From: Gammaproteobacteria bacterium | GTDB taxonomy: Bacteria > Pseudomonadota > Gammaproteobacteria > Pseudomonadales > Porticoccaceae | Length of the DNA stretch: 36,776 nt | Direction: 5' to 3' | Assembly (NCBI GenBank): GCA_016191205.1 | Contig: JACPPB010000016.1 | Span: forward strand, 1-36,776 | Part shown: one piece after another, positions 19,650 to 28,066 of the stretch | How the letters are laid out: every line of letters begins with the position of its first letter | How positions within the stretch are numbered: the first letter of the stretch is position 1 | Position numbers and translations under genes: made by a program | Notes under the pieces: model-generated | The model's database searches: none | Told to the model about the DNA's origin: nothing | Seen by the model: only the letters and a program-made list of their open reading frames with translations

Positions 19650-20303
19650 ATGCTCGCGCAGATGAATACTGTGCTTGGCATGGCGCCGGTGGCCTTTGTG
19701 CTGCTGCTGGTGGTGATCGACCCTTTTGGGCTGACGCCGATGTTTTCCGCGCTGACCGCGGGCAAAACAACACTGGAACGGCGCCGCATCGCCACCCGGG
19801 CGATAATCATTGCGGGCGGAGTAATCACCTTTTTCATTTTTGGCGGTGGCTGGCTGCTCGATTATCTCGGCGTGGGCATGCCGGCATTTCGCATCGCCGG
19901 CGGGGTGCTGCTGTTCCTGATCGCGATGGACCTGCTGCTGGTGCGCCACTCCGGACTGAGCTCGGCAACCGAGCGCGAACGGAGCGAGGCGGCGCGGCGC
20001 GACGATATTGCGGTGTTTCCGCTCGCGATCCCCATGATCGCCGGACCCGGGACGCTGACCACCGTGATGCTGCTGACCCACGATCAGGGCATCGCGACGA
20101 ACCTGCTGATACTCGGTCTGAGTCTGGTGGTGCTGGCCATTACGCTGGCCATGTTCCTCTTCGCCGCACGCGTGGAGCGGGCCCTGGGCGAGACCGGGAT
20201 CAACGTGATCACGCGGTTATTGGGCCTGCTGCTCGCCGCGCTCGCGGTGCAGTTCGTGCTGGATGGACTGAGCGCCGGTTTGCCCGGTCTTGCGGGGCGC
20301 TGA
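19650..20303 (+). CDS. MarC family integral membrane protein
   Basis: MarC/YhcE-type proteins are six-helix membrane proteins of unproven function; the name came from the mar locus but antibiotic efflux was not confirmed. The 217-residue product shows family signatures VVIDPFGLTPMF near the start and AIPMIAGPGTLTTVMLLT in the second half. The ATG directly follows the TerC stop, so the two are probably co-translated. An in-frame ATG four codons later is an alternative. Confidence 0.88.
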   Translation: MLAQMNTVLGMAPVAFVLLLVVIDPFGLTPMFSALTAGKTTLERRRIATRAIIIAGGVITFFIFGGGWLLDYLGVGMPAFRIAGGVLLFLIAMDLLLVRHSGLSSATERERSEAARRDDIAVFPLAIPMIAGPGTLTTVMLLTHDQGIATNLLILGLSLVVLAITLAMFLFAARVERALGETGINVITRLLGLLLAALAVQFVLDGLSAGLPGLAGR

Positions 20304-20305
20304 GC

Positions 20306-20326
20306 GCCGCCGGTGTTACCGGCGGC
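20306..20326. terminator. Hairpin between convergent genes
   Basis: A perfect nine-pair GC stem (GCCGCCGGT / ACCGGCGGC) with a three-base loop lies two bases after the MarC stop and 18 bases from the end of the opposing monooxygenase gene. It has no strong T-run on either side, so it may act as a two-way weak terminator or mRNA 3'-end protector. Confidence 0.5.
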
Positions 20327-20344
20327 TGCGAGGCTCCTGGCTCT

Positions 20345-22012
20345 TCAACGGAGTTGCATGCCCTGGTAGTGATTCTCCGCCAGCGCCTTGCACTCTTGCC
20401 GGAATACGGGCGCCGGCGCCGCGTACAGCAGGAGCGCGCGGGGTTTGCCGGGAATATTGCTGCCCATGATCCAGCTATCGGTTTTACTCAGCAGCGTCTT
20501 GTCGGCTTCTGCTTCCGCGTGGCGGGTCCACGCCGTTTCGGCCTCGGGCGTGGGCACCACCTCCCTGAGGTTGCGCTCGCGCATGTAGCCCATCAGCTCG
20601 GTCACCCAATCCACCGTGATCTGCGCGCAGCGGGGCAGATTGCAGAACGCGGCGTGGGGGCCGATGTGCATGAACATGTTGGGAAAGCCGCTGACCTGAA
20701 GGCCCATGAAGGTTTTCAGTTCTCGCGACCATTTGTCCTTGATCGAGCTGCCGTCCGGCCCGCGGATGTCGATGCGCGAAATGGCGCCGGTGCCGGCATC
20801 AAAGCCGGTCGCGAAAATGATCACATCGAGGTCGTATTCCGCGGCCGTGGTCTTGATCCCTGTTGGCGTGATGCGCGCGATGGGATTTTCGCGAATATCG
20901 ATCAGGGTTACATTGTCCTGGTTGTAGACTTCGTAATAGTTGGTTTCCATGGGCACGCGACGCTGGCCGAAGCCGTGGGTGGTCGGTACCAGTTTGGTGG
21001 CGACCGCCGGATCCTTGACGCGCGCGCGAATCTTGCGGGCGACGAAGTCCGACAGCAATTTGTTGGCCCGCATGTCGGTCATGACATCGTGGAAATTGGC
21101 GAGCCACAGCGCGAAGCCGCGACCGTGCGTGTAGAGTTTCTCGAACAGCGCCTCACGCTCTTCGGCGCTGACATCGAAGACGGAGCGCGGATCGAAGTCA
21201 TGCATGAAGGCGCCGCCGGTTTTGTCGCAGAGCTGGAAGATTGCCGGGTAGCTGGCTTTCAGCGCCGCCTGCTCTTCCGGTTTGATGGGCCCGTTGTGCA
21301 GCGGCGCGCACCAGTTCGCGGTGCGCTGGAACACGTGCAGACTGGCGGCGCCGGCGGCAAGGTGGGGAATCAACTGCACCGCCGTCGCGCCGGTGCCGAT
21401 GATGCCGACCCGCTTGCCCAGATAGACCGATTTGTCGCCACCCAGTCCGTTGGGATCATGGGGCCAACGGGAGGTGTGAAGGGATTTGCCCTGGAAACTG
21501 TCGATGCCGGGGATATCGGGAAACTGCGTGGCCGAGAGCAGTCCGGTCGCCATGATCATGAAGCGGGTGCGAATGGTGGCGCCGGCCTCGGTGACGATAT
21601 CCCAGCACTGCGCATTGGCATCGAAAGTTGCCGCCGTGACGCGGGTATTGAAGCGGATAAGCGGTCGCAGGTTGAATTTGTCGGCGACGTGATTCAGGTA
21701 TGCCAGGGTTTCTGGCTGGGGCGCGAAATGTTCGTTCCAGTTCCATTCCTGCAGCAGTTCGTCCGAGAATGAATACGCGTAGGTGTAGCTTTCGGAATCG
21801 AAGCGGGCGCCGGGATAGCGGTTCCAGTACCAGGTGCCGCCGACGCCGCTGCCGGCTTCTATCCCGAGCACCGAAAAGCCGGCCTCGCGCAGGCGGTAGA
21901 TCTGGTACAGACCGGAAACTCCGGCGCCGATGACCACGGCGTCAAACTGGGTAGCCGCGCCACTGGCGGCACGGTGCGTCGACGTGCTGGATACTGCGGG
22001 TGCATTGGACAT
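20345..22012 (-). CDS. Baeyer-Villiger-type flavin monooxygenase
   Basis: Type I Baeyer-Villiger monooxygenases use FAD and NADPH to insert oxygen into ketones, giving esters or lactones. The 555-residue product has the FAD Rossmann motif GAGVSG (29-34), the segment GGTWYWNRYPGAR (58-70), the Baeyer-Villiger fingerprint FQGKSLHTSRWP (173-184, matching FxGxxxHxxxWP) and the NADPH Rossmann motif GTGATA (206-211). Length is typical of cyclohexanone-monooxygenase relatives. GGAGAAA precedes the ATG on the minus strand. It converges on MarC and diverges from the CoA cluster, so it is probably a single-gene unit. Substrate unknown. Confidence 0.9.
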   Translation of the reverse strand: MSNAPAVSSTSTHRAASGAATQFDAVVIGAGVSGLYQIYRLREAGFSVLGIEAGSGVGGTWYWNRYPGARFDSESYTYAYSFSDELLQEWNWNEHFAPQPETLAYLNHVADKFNLRPLIRFNTRVTAATFDANAQCWDIVTEAGATIRTRFMIMATGLLSATQFPDIPGIDSFQGKSLHTSRWPHDPNGLGGDKSVYLGKRVGIIGTGATAVQLIPHLAAGAASLHVFQRTANWCAPLHNGPIKPEEQAALKASYPAIFQLCDKTGGAFMHDFDPRSVFDVSAEEREALFEKLYTHGRGFALWLANFHDVMTDMRANKLLSDFVARKIRARVKDPAVATKLVPTTHGFGQRRVPMETNYYEVYNQDNVTLIDIRENPIARITPTGIKTTAAEYDLDVIIFATGFDAGTGAISRIDIRGPDGSSIKDKWSRELKTFMGLQVSGFPNMFMHIGPHAAFCNLPRCAQITVDWVTELMGYMRERNLREVVPTPEAETAWTRHAEAEADKTLLSKTDSWIMGSNIPGKPRALLLYAAPAPVFRQECKALAENHYQGMQLR

Positions 22013-22325
22013 GGTGTTTCTCCGATGGCTTATGTTGTGAGGTTTTTATATAAGCTCTTGCTCCTGTCGCTGGTGTTGCAACGGTCCCACGCAGGATTGC
22101 GTTTCTCTTTATCACTTTTCGTGGTCGCAAAGATAGTGTCCATCTGATCAGCAGACCCGCCCACACGTTGCAGGCGGTGGGCGATTCCCGCGCGCTGACC
22201 CCGGCCGTCCTGCAATCAACTACCGAAGTGCCGCAGGTTTTGCCGATCCACGCCCCAGCCTATAGAATCCCCGTTCCCGGCGGCCCGCCGGTCCCCTTTC
22301 CGTGATCCGTGCAACGAGTGTACCG
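22013..22325. other. Divergent intergenic region
   Basis: About 310 bases separate the monooxygenase and the acyl-CoA dehydrogenase remnant. On the minus strand an AT-rich TTATATAAA (22045-22053) could be a -10 for the monooxygenase, but no -35 at proper distance was found. On the plus strand a reasonable promoter is listed separately. No regulator gene or clear operator palindrome is visible. Confidence 0.4.
22240..22268 (+). promoter_or_regulatory. Candidate promoter of the CoA-thioester cluster
   Basis: TTGCCG (22240-22245) and TAGAAT (22263-22268) are spaced by 17 bases, 57 bases ahead of the dehydrogenase ATG. They fit sigma70 spacing. Prediction only. Confidence 0.4.
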
Positions 22326-23344
22326 ATGAGCAGCACCAACGAAAATTATCCCGAAATCCGTGCCGCCGTGACCAAACTGTGCAGCCAGTTCCCCGGCGAA
22401 TACTGGCGCGCGCTGGACGATACCCATACCTATCCCACCGCGTTCGTGCGTGCGCTCACCGAGGCGGGCTTTTTGTCGGTGCTGAGTCCCGAGGAATACG
22501 GCGGTGCCGGCCTGCCCATCGAGGCGGGCTGCGCGGTGCTCGAAGAAATCCAGCGCTCCGGCTGCAACGGCAGTGCCTGTCACGCCCAGATGTACACCAT
22601 GGGCACCCTGCTCAGGCACGGCAACGAGGATCAGAAGCGCCGCTACCTGCCCGGCATCGCCGCAGGCGAGCTGCGCTTGCAGGCGTTCGGTGTCACCGAG
22701 CCCACCAGCGGCACCGACACCACCCGCATCCGCACCCGCGCGGTGCGCGACGGCGACGACTATGTGATCAACGGCCAGAAGGTGTTCATTTCGCGCACCG
22801 AACACTCGGACCTGATGGTGCTGCTGGTGCGCACCACGCCCTATGAGGAGGTCAAAAAATCCTCCGACGGCATGTCGGTGTTTCTGGTGGATATGCGCGA
22901 GGCGGTGGGCAACGGACTCACCATCAAGCCTCCGAGTGCATCGGCGACGCGCGGTTTTTCATCGAGCGCGCGAGCAGGTACGCCTGCGAACGCTCGGTGT
23001 TCGGGCGTCCCATCGGCCAGAACCAGGGCATCCAGTTCCCGATCGCGCGCAACTATGTGGAGACCGAAGCGGCGGCCCTGATGGTGTTGAACGCGGCGCG
23101 CCTGTTCGATGCCGGCAAGCCCTGCGGCTCCGAGGCCAACATGTGCAAGCTGGCCGGCTCCGAGGCCGCCTGGCACGCCGCCGACACCTGCCTGCAGACC
23201 CACGGCGGTTTCGGCTATACCCAGGAGTACGACATCGAGCGCAAGTTCCGCGAGACGCGGCTGTACCAGACCGCGCCGATCTCCACCAACCTGATCCTGT
23301 CCCACGTGGCCATCCACGAGCTGGGCATGCCCAAGTCGTTCTGA
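22326..23344 (+). pseudogene. Acyl-CoA dehydrogenase, internal deletion with frameshift
   Basis: The first part (22326 to about 22931) reads as a normal acyl-CoA dehydrogenase N-terminal and middle domain, with EEYGGAGLP, FGVTEPTSGTDTTRI and YVINGQKVFISRTEHSD. Reading is then lost after GNGLTIKP. Homology resumes at about 22934 in another frame with ECIGDARFFIERASRYA, then SVFGRPIGQNQGIQFPIA, CLQTHGGFGYTQEYDIERKF and a proper stop at 23344. Compared with the family, about 48 residues are missing at the junction, including the start of the C-terminal helical domain. The unshifted frame would end at 23081 with nonsense sequence. The enzyme should be inactive unless this is an assembly error. 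The upstream GTG at 22302 is an alternative start. Confidence 0.85.
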
Positions 23345-23353
23345 GGGGACGAG

Positions 23354-24211
23354 ATGACCGCTATCGATCTCGCGCATTTGCAGCAATGGCAGGGCCGCCA
23401 GGAACGCGCCACCGACCTGATCGCGCCCGCCAAGGTGGAAGCCATGGCGGCCACCCTCGACTGGGAGTCTGCCCCCGCCGTCGGCGCTGAACTGCCCCGG
23501 CCCTGGCACTGGCTGTATTTTCTGCCGGCCGCGCGGCAATCGAAAATCGGCCGCGACGGCCATCCCGAGCGCGGCGGCTTTCTGCCGCCGGTGCCGCTGC
23601 CGCGCCGCATGTGGGCCTCGGGCAATGTCGAGTTTCTCGCGCCGCTGCGGGTGGGCGATGCAGCCACCCGCACCAGCACCGTGCAGAGCGTGACCCACAA
23701 GCGCGGCGGCACCGGCGATCTGGTGTTCGTCACCGTTGCCCATGAAATCCGCGCGCGCGATGTGCTCGCGATCCGCGAGACCCAGAACCTGGTGTATCGC
23801 GAAGACCCGGATCCCGATGCACCCGCACCCAGGCCGGTGGCGCCGCCCGCAACGGCGGAGTTCGGCCGCGCCTGGACACCCGATCCGGTGCTGCTGTTTC
23901 GCTATTCGGCGCTGACCTTCAACGGCCACCGCATTCACTACGATCGCGACTACGCCAAGGGCGAGGAAGGCTATGCCGGCCTGGTGGTGCACGGGCCGCT
24001 GTCGGCAACCCTGTTGCTGGATCTGGTGCGCACCGGGCTGCCCGGGGTCGAGATCGCGCAGTACGACTACCGCGCGGTGCGCCCCCTGATCGACGGCAAT
24101 CCGTTCCGCGTCGAGGGCTGCCGAACCGACGCTGGACTGAGTCTGTGGGCGCTGGATCACACCGGTGCCGTCACCATGCAAGCCACCGCCACATTGAGGA
24201 ACGCGGGATGA
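23354..24211 (+). CDS. MaoC-like double-hotdog hydratase (itaconyl/mesaconyl-CoA hydratase type)
   Basis: This family (FAS1-like dehydratase / mesaconyl-C4-CoA hydratase / itaconyl-CoA hydratase) adds water to enoyl-CoA thioesters. The 285-residue product has an N-terminal hotdog domain, with RRMWASGNVEFLAPLRVGD and SVTHKRGGTGDLVFVTV in the first half. The second hotdog carries the hydratase motif FNGHRIHYD (189-197) and VVHGPLSATLL. It overlaps the next gene by four bases (ATGA). A CitE-like lyase next door favours hydration of itaconyl-, mesaconyl- or a related C5-CoA. The exact substrate is inferred, not shown. Confidence 0.82.
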   Translation: MTAIDLAHLQQWQGRQERATDLIAPAKVEAMAATLDWESAPAVGAELPRPWHWLYFLPAARQSKIGRDGHPERGGFLPPVPLPRRMWASGNVEFLAPLRVGDAATRTSTVQSVTHKRGGTGDLVFVTVAHEIRARDVLAIRETQNLVYREDPDPDAPAPRPVAPPATAEFGRAWTPDPVLLFRYSALTFNGHRIHYDRDYAKGEEGYAGLVVHGPLSATLLLDLVRTGLPGVEIAQYDYRAVRPLIDGNPFRVEGCRTDAGLSLWALDHTGAVTMQATATLRNAG

Positions 24212-25089
24212 CCGCCAGCCATCCATTGCCCGCCTGGCGTTCGGCGCTGTTCGTACCGGCGCATGTCGAGAAATTCATCGCCAAGGCCCACACCCGCGGC
24301 GCCGACGCCATCATTCTCGATCTCGAAGACAGCGTGCCGCTGCCCGAGAAGGCGAGCGCGCGCGGCGCGGTGCCCGGTGCTGCCGCGCAGATCGCCGGCC
24401 ACGGCCTCGACGTGCTGGTGCGCATCAACCGGCCCTGGCGGCTCGCGGTGCGCGATCTGGAAGAAAGCATCTGCGCGCAAGTCCACACCATCGCGGTGCC
24501 CAAAGTGGCCAGCGCCGACCATCTGGCCTTCATCGCCGAGATCATCGACGAAATCGAAATCGACAAAGGCCTCACTCCGGGCCACACCAAACTGCTTGCC
24601 TTTATCGAAGGCGTCGGCGGCCTTGCGCAGGTGGATGCCATCGCGCGCGCATCGTCGCGCCTGATCGGACTGTTTCTGGGCGCCGAGGATTTCAGCGCCG
24701 AAGTGGGGATGCAGCCCACGGCGGAAGGCCTGTTCGGACCCAACCAGCAGATCGTGTTCGCCGCGCGCCGCGCCGGCATTCTGCCGTTCGGTTTTGTCGG
24801 CTCGATTGCCGACTACTCGGATCTCGACGCCTTCCGCGCCCGCATCCGCCAGGCGCGCGCGCTCGGCTTTGTCGGTGCGCTCGGCATCCACCCGAGCCAG
24901 GTCGGTATCATGAACGAGGAGTTCGTGCCGAGCGCCGAGGAGGTTGATCACGCGCGCGGCCTGCTCGCAGCCTATGAACAAGCCCTTGCCGAAGGGCGCG
25001 GTGCCGCTGCCTACAAGGGCAAGATGATCGACGCCCCCGTGGTGGCACGGGCGCGGGAAGTGCTGCGCGCGCACGCCGCCCGCGCTTGA
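24208..25089 (+). CDS. CitE-like CoA ester lyase
   Basis: HpcH/HpaI (CitE) family lyases cleave beta-hydroxyacyl-CoAs such as malyl-, methylmalyl- or citramalyl-CoA. The 293-residue product has LFVPAHVEKF, the metal-site motif ILDLEDSVP, VLVRINRP, FIEGVGGL, GAEDFSAEVG and GIHPSQV, all typical. It lacks citrate lyase partners (CitD, CitF), so a stand-alone lyase is likely. If the upstream hydratase makes citramalyl-CoA, this enzyme would release acetyl-CoA and pyruvate. A CoA-transferase, needed for itaconate entry, is not in the window. The ATG overlaps the previous stop. Confidence 0.87.
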   Translation: MTASHPLPAWRSALFVPAHVEKFIAKAHTRGADAIILDLEDSVPLPEKASARGAVPGAAAQIAGHGLDVLVRINRPWRLAVRDLEESICAQVHTIAVPKVASADHLAFIAEIIDEIEIDKGLTPGHTKLLAFIEGVGGLAQVDAIARASSRLIGLFLGAEDFSAEVGMQPTAEGLFGPNQQIVFAARRAGILPFGFVGSIADYSDLDAFRARIRQARALGFVGALGIHPSQVGIMNEEFVPSAEEVDHARGLLAAYEQALAEGRGAAAYKGKMIDAPVVARAREVLRAHAARA

Positions 25090-25162
25090 CGCCGGATTTG
25101 TATCGGCGTATTCCGGCACTCGTTTTCACTCACCGCATTCAGACCACAACCGAGGAATTCCC

Positions 25163-25960
25163 ATGACCGAACCCGTGCTGTACCGGCAGGAAGGCCGCAT
25201 CGCCATCATCACCCTGAACCGCGCCGATACCCGCAACGCGCTGTCCGACGAGGTCGTGCCGGCATTGATCGCCCAGCTCAAGCGCGCCAACGACGACACC
25301 GGCATCAGCTGCGTGATCCTGACCGGCGCCGGCCCGAGCTTTTCCTCCGGCGGCAACCTGAAGGAAATCCGCGCCATGACGCAGGAGAAAAATCTCAGCG
25401 TGCACGAGATTCGCAACTGGTACATCGACTGCATCCAGCAGATTCCCCACACCATGGCCAAGCTGACGGTGCCGGTGATCTGCGCGGTCAACGGCCACGC
25501 CATCGGCGCCGGCTGCGATCTCACCATGATGTGCGACATTCGCATCGCGTCGGAAAAAGCCGTATTCGCCGAGAGTTTCATGGGCGTCGGCCTGATTCCC
25601 GGCGACGGCGGCGCCTGGTTCCTGCCGCGCGTGATCGGCCTGTCGCGCGCCTGCGAGATGAGCTACACCTGCGACATGATCGACGCAAAAAAGGCCGAGC
25701 ACTGGGGCATGGTGTCCGAAGTCGTGCCCCACGAACAACTGCTGGACGCGGCACTGACCATGGCCAAACGTATCGTCGCGCATCCGCCCATGGGTGTGCG
25801 CTATGCGAAGAAACTGCTGGTGGAGTCGCAGCACATGCCGCTGACCGCCGCGCTCGAAATGGCGGCCGGCATGCAGGCGACCTTGCAAAATACCGAAGAC
25901 CATCTGGAAGCCATCGACGCGGCGCTGGAGAAGCGCGCACCGGTATTCAAGGGCTATTGA
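25163..25960 (+). CDS. Enoyl-CoA hydratase/isomerase (crotonase) family protein
   Basis: Crotonase-fold proteins hydrate, isomerise or cleave acyl-CoAs. The 265-residue product has the oxyanion-hole segments SFSSGGNLKE (59-68) and GHAIGAGCDL (111-120) and the segment FAESFMGVGLIPGDGG (135-150). At the first catalytic position where rat enoyl-CoA hydratase has Glu144, this protein has Asp119; Glu137 matches the second. It may therefore not be a simple hydratase. GAGGAA precedes the ATG. A 73-base gap separates it from the lyase, so it may still be in the same operon. About 180 bases after it show nothing recognisable. Confidence 0.88.
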   Translation: MTEPVLYRQEGRIAIITLNRADTRNALSDEVVPALIAQLKRANDDTGISCVILTGAGPSFSSGGNLKEIRAMTQEKNLSVHEIRNWYIDCIQQIPHTMAKLTVPVICAVNGHAIGAGCDLTMMCDIRIASEKAVFAESFMGVGLIPGDGGAWFLPRVIGLSRACEMSYTCDMIDAKKAEHWGMVSEVVPHEQLLDAALTMAKRIVAHPPMGVRYAKKLLVESQHMPLTAALEMAAGMQATLQNTEDHLEAIDAALEKRAPVFKGY

Positions 25961-26144
25961 TACGGCGGGAACTGGCCAAGGTTCCGGCACGTCCAGGGTC
26001 CGAATCGGAGACGAAAGTCAGGCCGGAACGGGCTCCGGCGGCAGGCTGCAAGCGGTGTGAGTGATCGCGAAAGCCGCCCGCCCGGCTTGGAGTGCCCGCG
26101 GATCGGCCCCGCGACCTGACAGTTCGCGAACCGGGTGCTGCGTG

Positions 26145-26363
26145 CTAGCTTTTCCTGGTCACGACCAGCAGGAGCCCGCCCACGAGAATTGCGCCAAGGC
26201 CAGCCCAGACTGGGACATTGACCCGTTCCTTTTCGTCGATCGACAGGTGTAACGGACCCACATCGGCCGTGTGGGTCTCCTTGGGGTAGCTGAAGCCGCC
26301 GTACGCGAGCGCCAGGGCACCAGCAACGATCAGCAGAATCCCTGCAATCTTTTGTGCATTCAT
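26145..26363 (-). CDS. Small two-helix membrane protein
   Basis: The 72-residue product has an N-terminal transmembrane helix (IAGILLIVAGALALAYGG), a short polar loop (KETHTADVGPLHLSIDEKE) and a second helix (WAGLGAILVGGLLLVV) ending in TRKS. Similar small conserved proteins of unknown function occur in many proteobacteria. I chose the ATG at 26363 because AGGGGAA lies just ahead; an in-frame ATG 24 bases upstream would include that site. It lies 73 bases behind another tiny membrane-protein gene on the same strand. Confidence 0.72.
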   Translation of the reverse strand: MNAQKIAGILLIVAGALALAYGGFSYPKETHTADVGPLHLSIDEKERVNVPVWAGLGAILVGGLLLVVTRKS

Positions 26364-26436
26364 CTTGTTTTCCCCTATCAGCATCACTTGGCCCCCGACT
26401 CGGGAGGCTCTTCTGATGGCGCTCGCAGCGGACGAG

Positions 26437-26583
26437 TCAGATCCTCCTGCCTTGAATGATCCGGATCAGGATCACGATAACCGCCACCACCAACAGCAGG
26501 TGGATAAATCCGCCCATGGTGTAGGCTGACACCAGCCCCAGCGCCCACAGAATCAACAAGACGACTGCGATCATTTGCAGCAT
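26437..26583 (-). CDS. 48-residue lmo0937-like membrane microprotein
   Basis: The frame runs from an ATG at 26583 to a TGA at 26437. The product starts MLQMIAVVLLILWALGL and has two hydrophobic stretches (about residues 4-21 and 24-41), a central YTMGGFIH turn and a basic end IRIIQGRRI. This pattern matches the lmo0937/DUF5670 family of tiny membrane proteins, whose function is unknown. A strong GGAGG lies eight bases ahead of the ATG. Longer overlapping frames on this strand are Arg/Pro-rich and unlikely. Probably co-transcribed with the two-helix protein downstream. Confidence 0.75.
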   Translation of the reverse strand: MLQMIAVVLLILWALGLVSAYTMGGFIHLLLVVAVIVILIRIIQGRRI

Positions 26584-26718
26584 GTCCGCACCTCCGCGTT
26601 CTGTCTGGCCGGAGTTTCATGCTAGCACACCAAGCGCAGCGGGCGCCGCGGGAAGCTGCACCTCATCCGCCGTGCGAGGGGAGGCGTATGCCCGATGTTG
26701 AGAGAACAGCCGCTCGCA

Positions 26719-27723
26719 TCAAGGCGTTTCAACTTTCTGGAGACAGGCTGACGCGGAGCCCTTGCAAGCGCGCCTGGAGGTATATCGCACTTTGACCTTG
26801 GCATCCGCGTCGTAATAGGTGATGGTCATGTCGGTCGACTCGACATCCATTTTGATAAAACTGTAGTCGGAGTCCGAATAGAGCAGCCCATCGTGGGGAG
26901 CGGGAACATGGTAAAGATCCTGTCCGCCGCCGCCGCAAATCAGGTAGTAAGGCTCGCCGTCTTGCGCAATAACCTGCTCGTCGTGATCATGGCCAGCCAG
27001 GTAGAAATCGACCTGGTATTGCTTGAGCACCGGCAGAAGCTCCGAAACGAGCTGGGCTGTCTCGCCGTGCTTGCCGAAGTTGCGAATCGGATGATGGCCC
27101 ACGACCAGGCGCCACGTAGGTTGGCTGCCGGTTTGCGAAAAGGATTGCTTGTCGAAATCGACCTCCTGCTTGAGATCATCCTTCAACAGGTTGGTGTCGA
27201 TAAACACGATGCGCAATAGCGGATGGCCATGATCAGTGCCGAAATCCACATTGTAGTGGTGGCTTGGCATCTGCCAGCGGCCGGACCCGGCTTTTTCCTG
27301 AGAGTACCGGATTTCCATCTCCGGATTATGGCGAGCATCGTGATTGCCGAGCACCGCGTAGAAAGGAATGTTTTTCAGATTACGTCCTGAATAAACGTTC
27401 TCGAATTTGTAATTCCATTGCTTGTCGTGAGTCGATTGAACACCTTTGCTGTAAAAATTGTCACCCAGGAATACCACGAAATTGATCCCGTGATTTTGCT
27501 CGGCGACATTCTCCATGCTGCGCGCGATTTTCCATTGTGAAAGCTTGCCGGTGCCTTGGTCACCCAGCGCGAAAAACGACAGCTTTTCGCTGGCGGAGTT
27601 ATCCACCAGTTGCGCCCGGTCAGGAAAAGAGAGGAGTTTGTACGCAGTGGCCGACACGCCAACCAGCATCACTGAAAGCACGATAATTACCGCAGCGGAA
27701 ATTGATTTGTTGGCAGATGGCAT
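26719..27723 (-). CDS. Membrane-anchored purple-acid-phosphatase-like metallophosphoesterase
   Basis: The protein (334 residues) has an N-terminal signal or anchor helix (about 8-27) and a calcineurin-type phosphoesterase domain. All metal-site motifs are present: GDQG (54-57), LGDNFY (86-91, with the tyrosine typical of purple acid phosphatases), LGNHDA (125-130), VVGHHPI and LAGHDHDE. This layout resembles tartrate-resistant acid phosphatases. It likely acts outside the cytoplasm on phosphomonoesters. The codon and base mix is less GC-rich than the neighbours, hinting at transfer. It stands alone, 343 bases from the next phosphoesterase gene. Confidence 0.85.
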   Translation of the reverse strand: MPSANKSISAAVIIVLSVMLVGVSATAYKLLSFPDRAQLVDNSASEKLSFFALGDQGTGKLSQWKIARSMENVAEQNHGINFVVFLGDNFYSKGVQSTHDKQWNYKFENVYSGRNLKNIPFYAVLGNHDARHNPEMEIRYSQEKAGSGRWQMPSHHYNVDFGTDHGHPLLRIVFIDTNLLKDDLKQEVDFDKQSFSQTGSQPTWRLVVGHHPIRNFGKHGETAQLVSELLPVLKQYQVDFYLAGHDHDEQVIAQDGEPYYLICGGGGQDLYHVPAPHDGLLYSDSDYSFIKMDVESTDMTITYYDADAKVKVRYTSRRACKGSASACLQKVETP

Positions 27724-28066
27724 CAGAGGAATCCTGGCTCGGAAAATGATTCTGGGGTCCGCGGACGAGGAAGTTTGCGCGGGTATTGCGCGGTTACTGA
27801 TTTCGGGCAGCGCGGTTGGCGACGGCCTCCACGCGGGTGACCATTGTAACGCGGAACGCCGGTTGCGCTGGCTCGGTTTTCGGGCGAGGTCGGCGGCGAA
27901 CAGGTTTTGGTTTTACCGGGTTACCGCACGTGCGGGAACGACGAAACGGGAAATTCGGAAGGCAGGTAGAGACGTTCTTCAGCCAAGCAGGAAATCGATG
28001 CCGCGGCCAGGCATCGCGGCTTGCCGCCCGACGCAAACCGCATCGGGAGGCAAGATCGCTCGATGG
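27724..28066. other. Gene-free stretch with a short palindrome
   Basis: No credible gene is seen. The palindrome CCGCACGTGCGG (27924-27935) runs into GCGGGAACGACGA (27932-27944), a 13-base string that recurs in the inverted-repeat element at 34413-34477. This suggests the debris of a dispersed repeat. The minus-strand part next to 27723 presumably contains the promoter of the phosphatase gene, but no clear hexamers were found. Confidence 0.4.

Noticed and set aside
20354-21772. A 472-codon plus-strand frame opposite the first monooxygenase
   Set aside because: The minus-strand protein carries all Baeyer-Villiger motifs; the plus-strand product does not resemble any family.
26384-26620. A 78-codon minus-strand frame in the small-protein region
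   Set aside because: Its product is Arg/Pro/His-rich; the overlapping 48-codon frame has a strong ribosome site and a clean two-helix membrane pattern.
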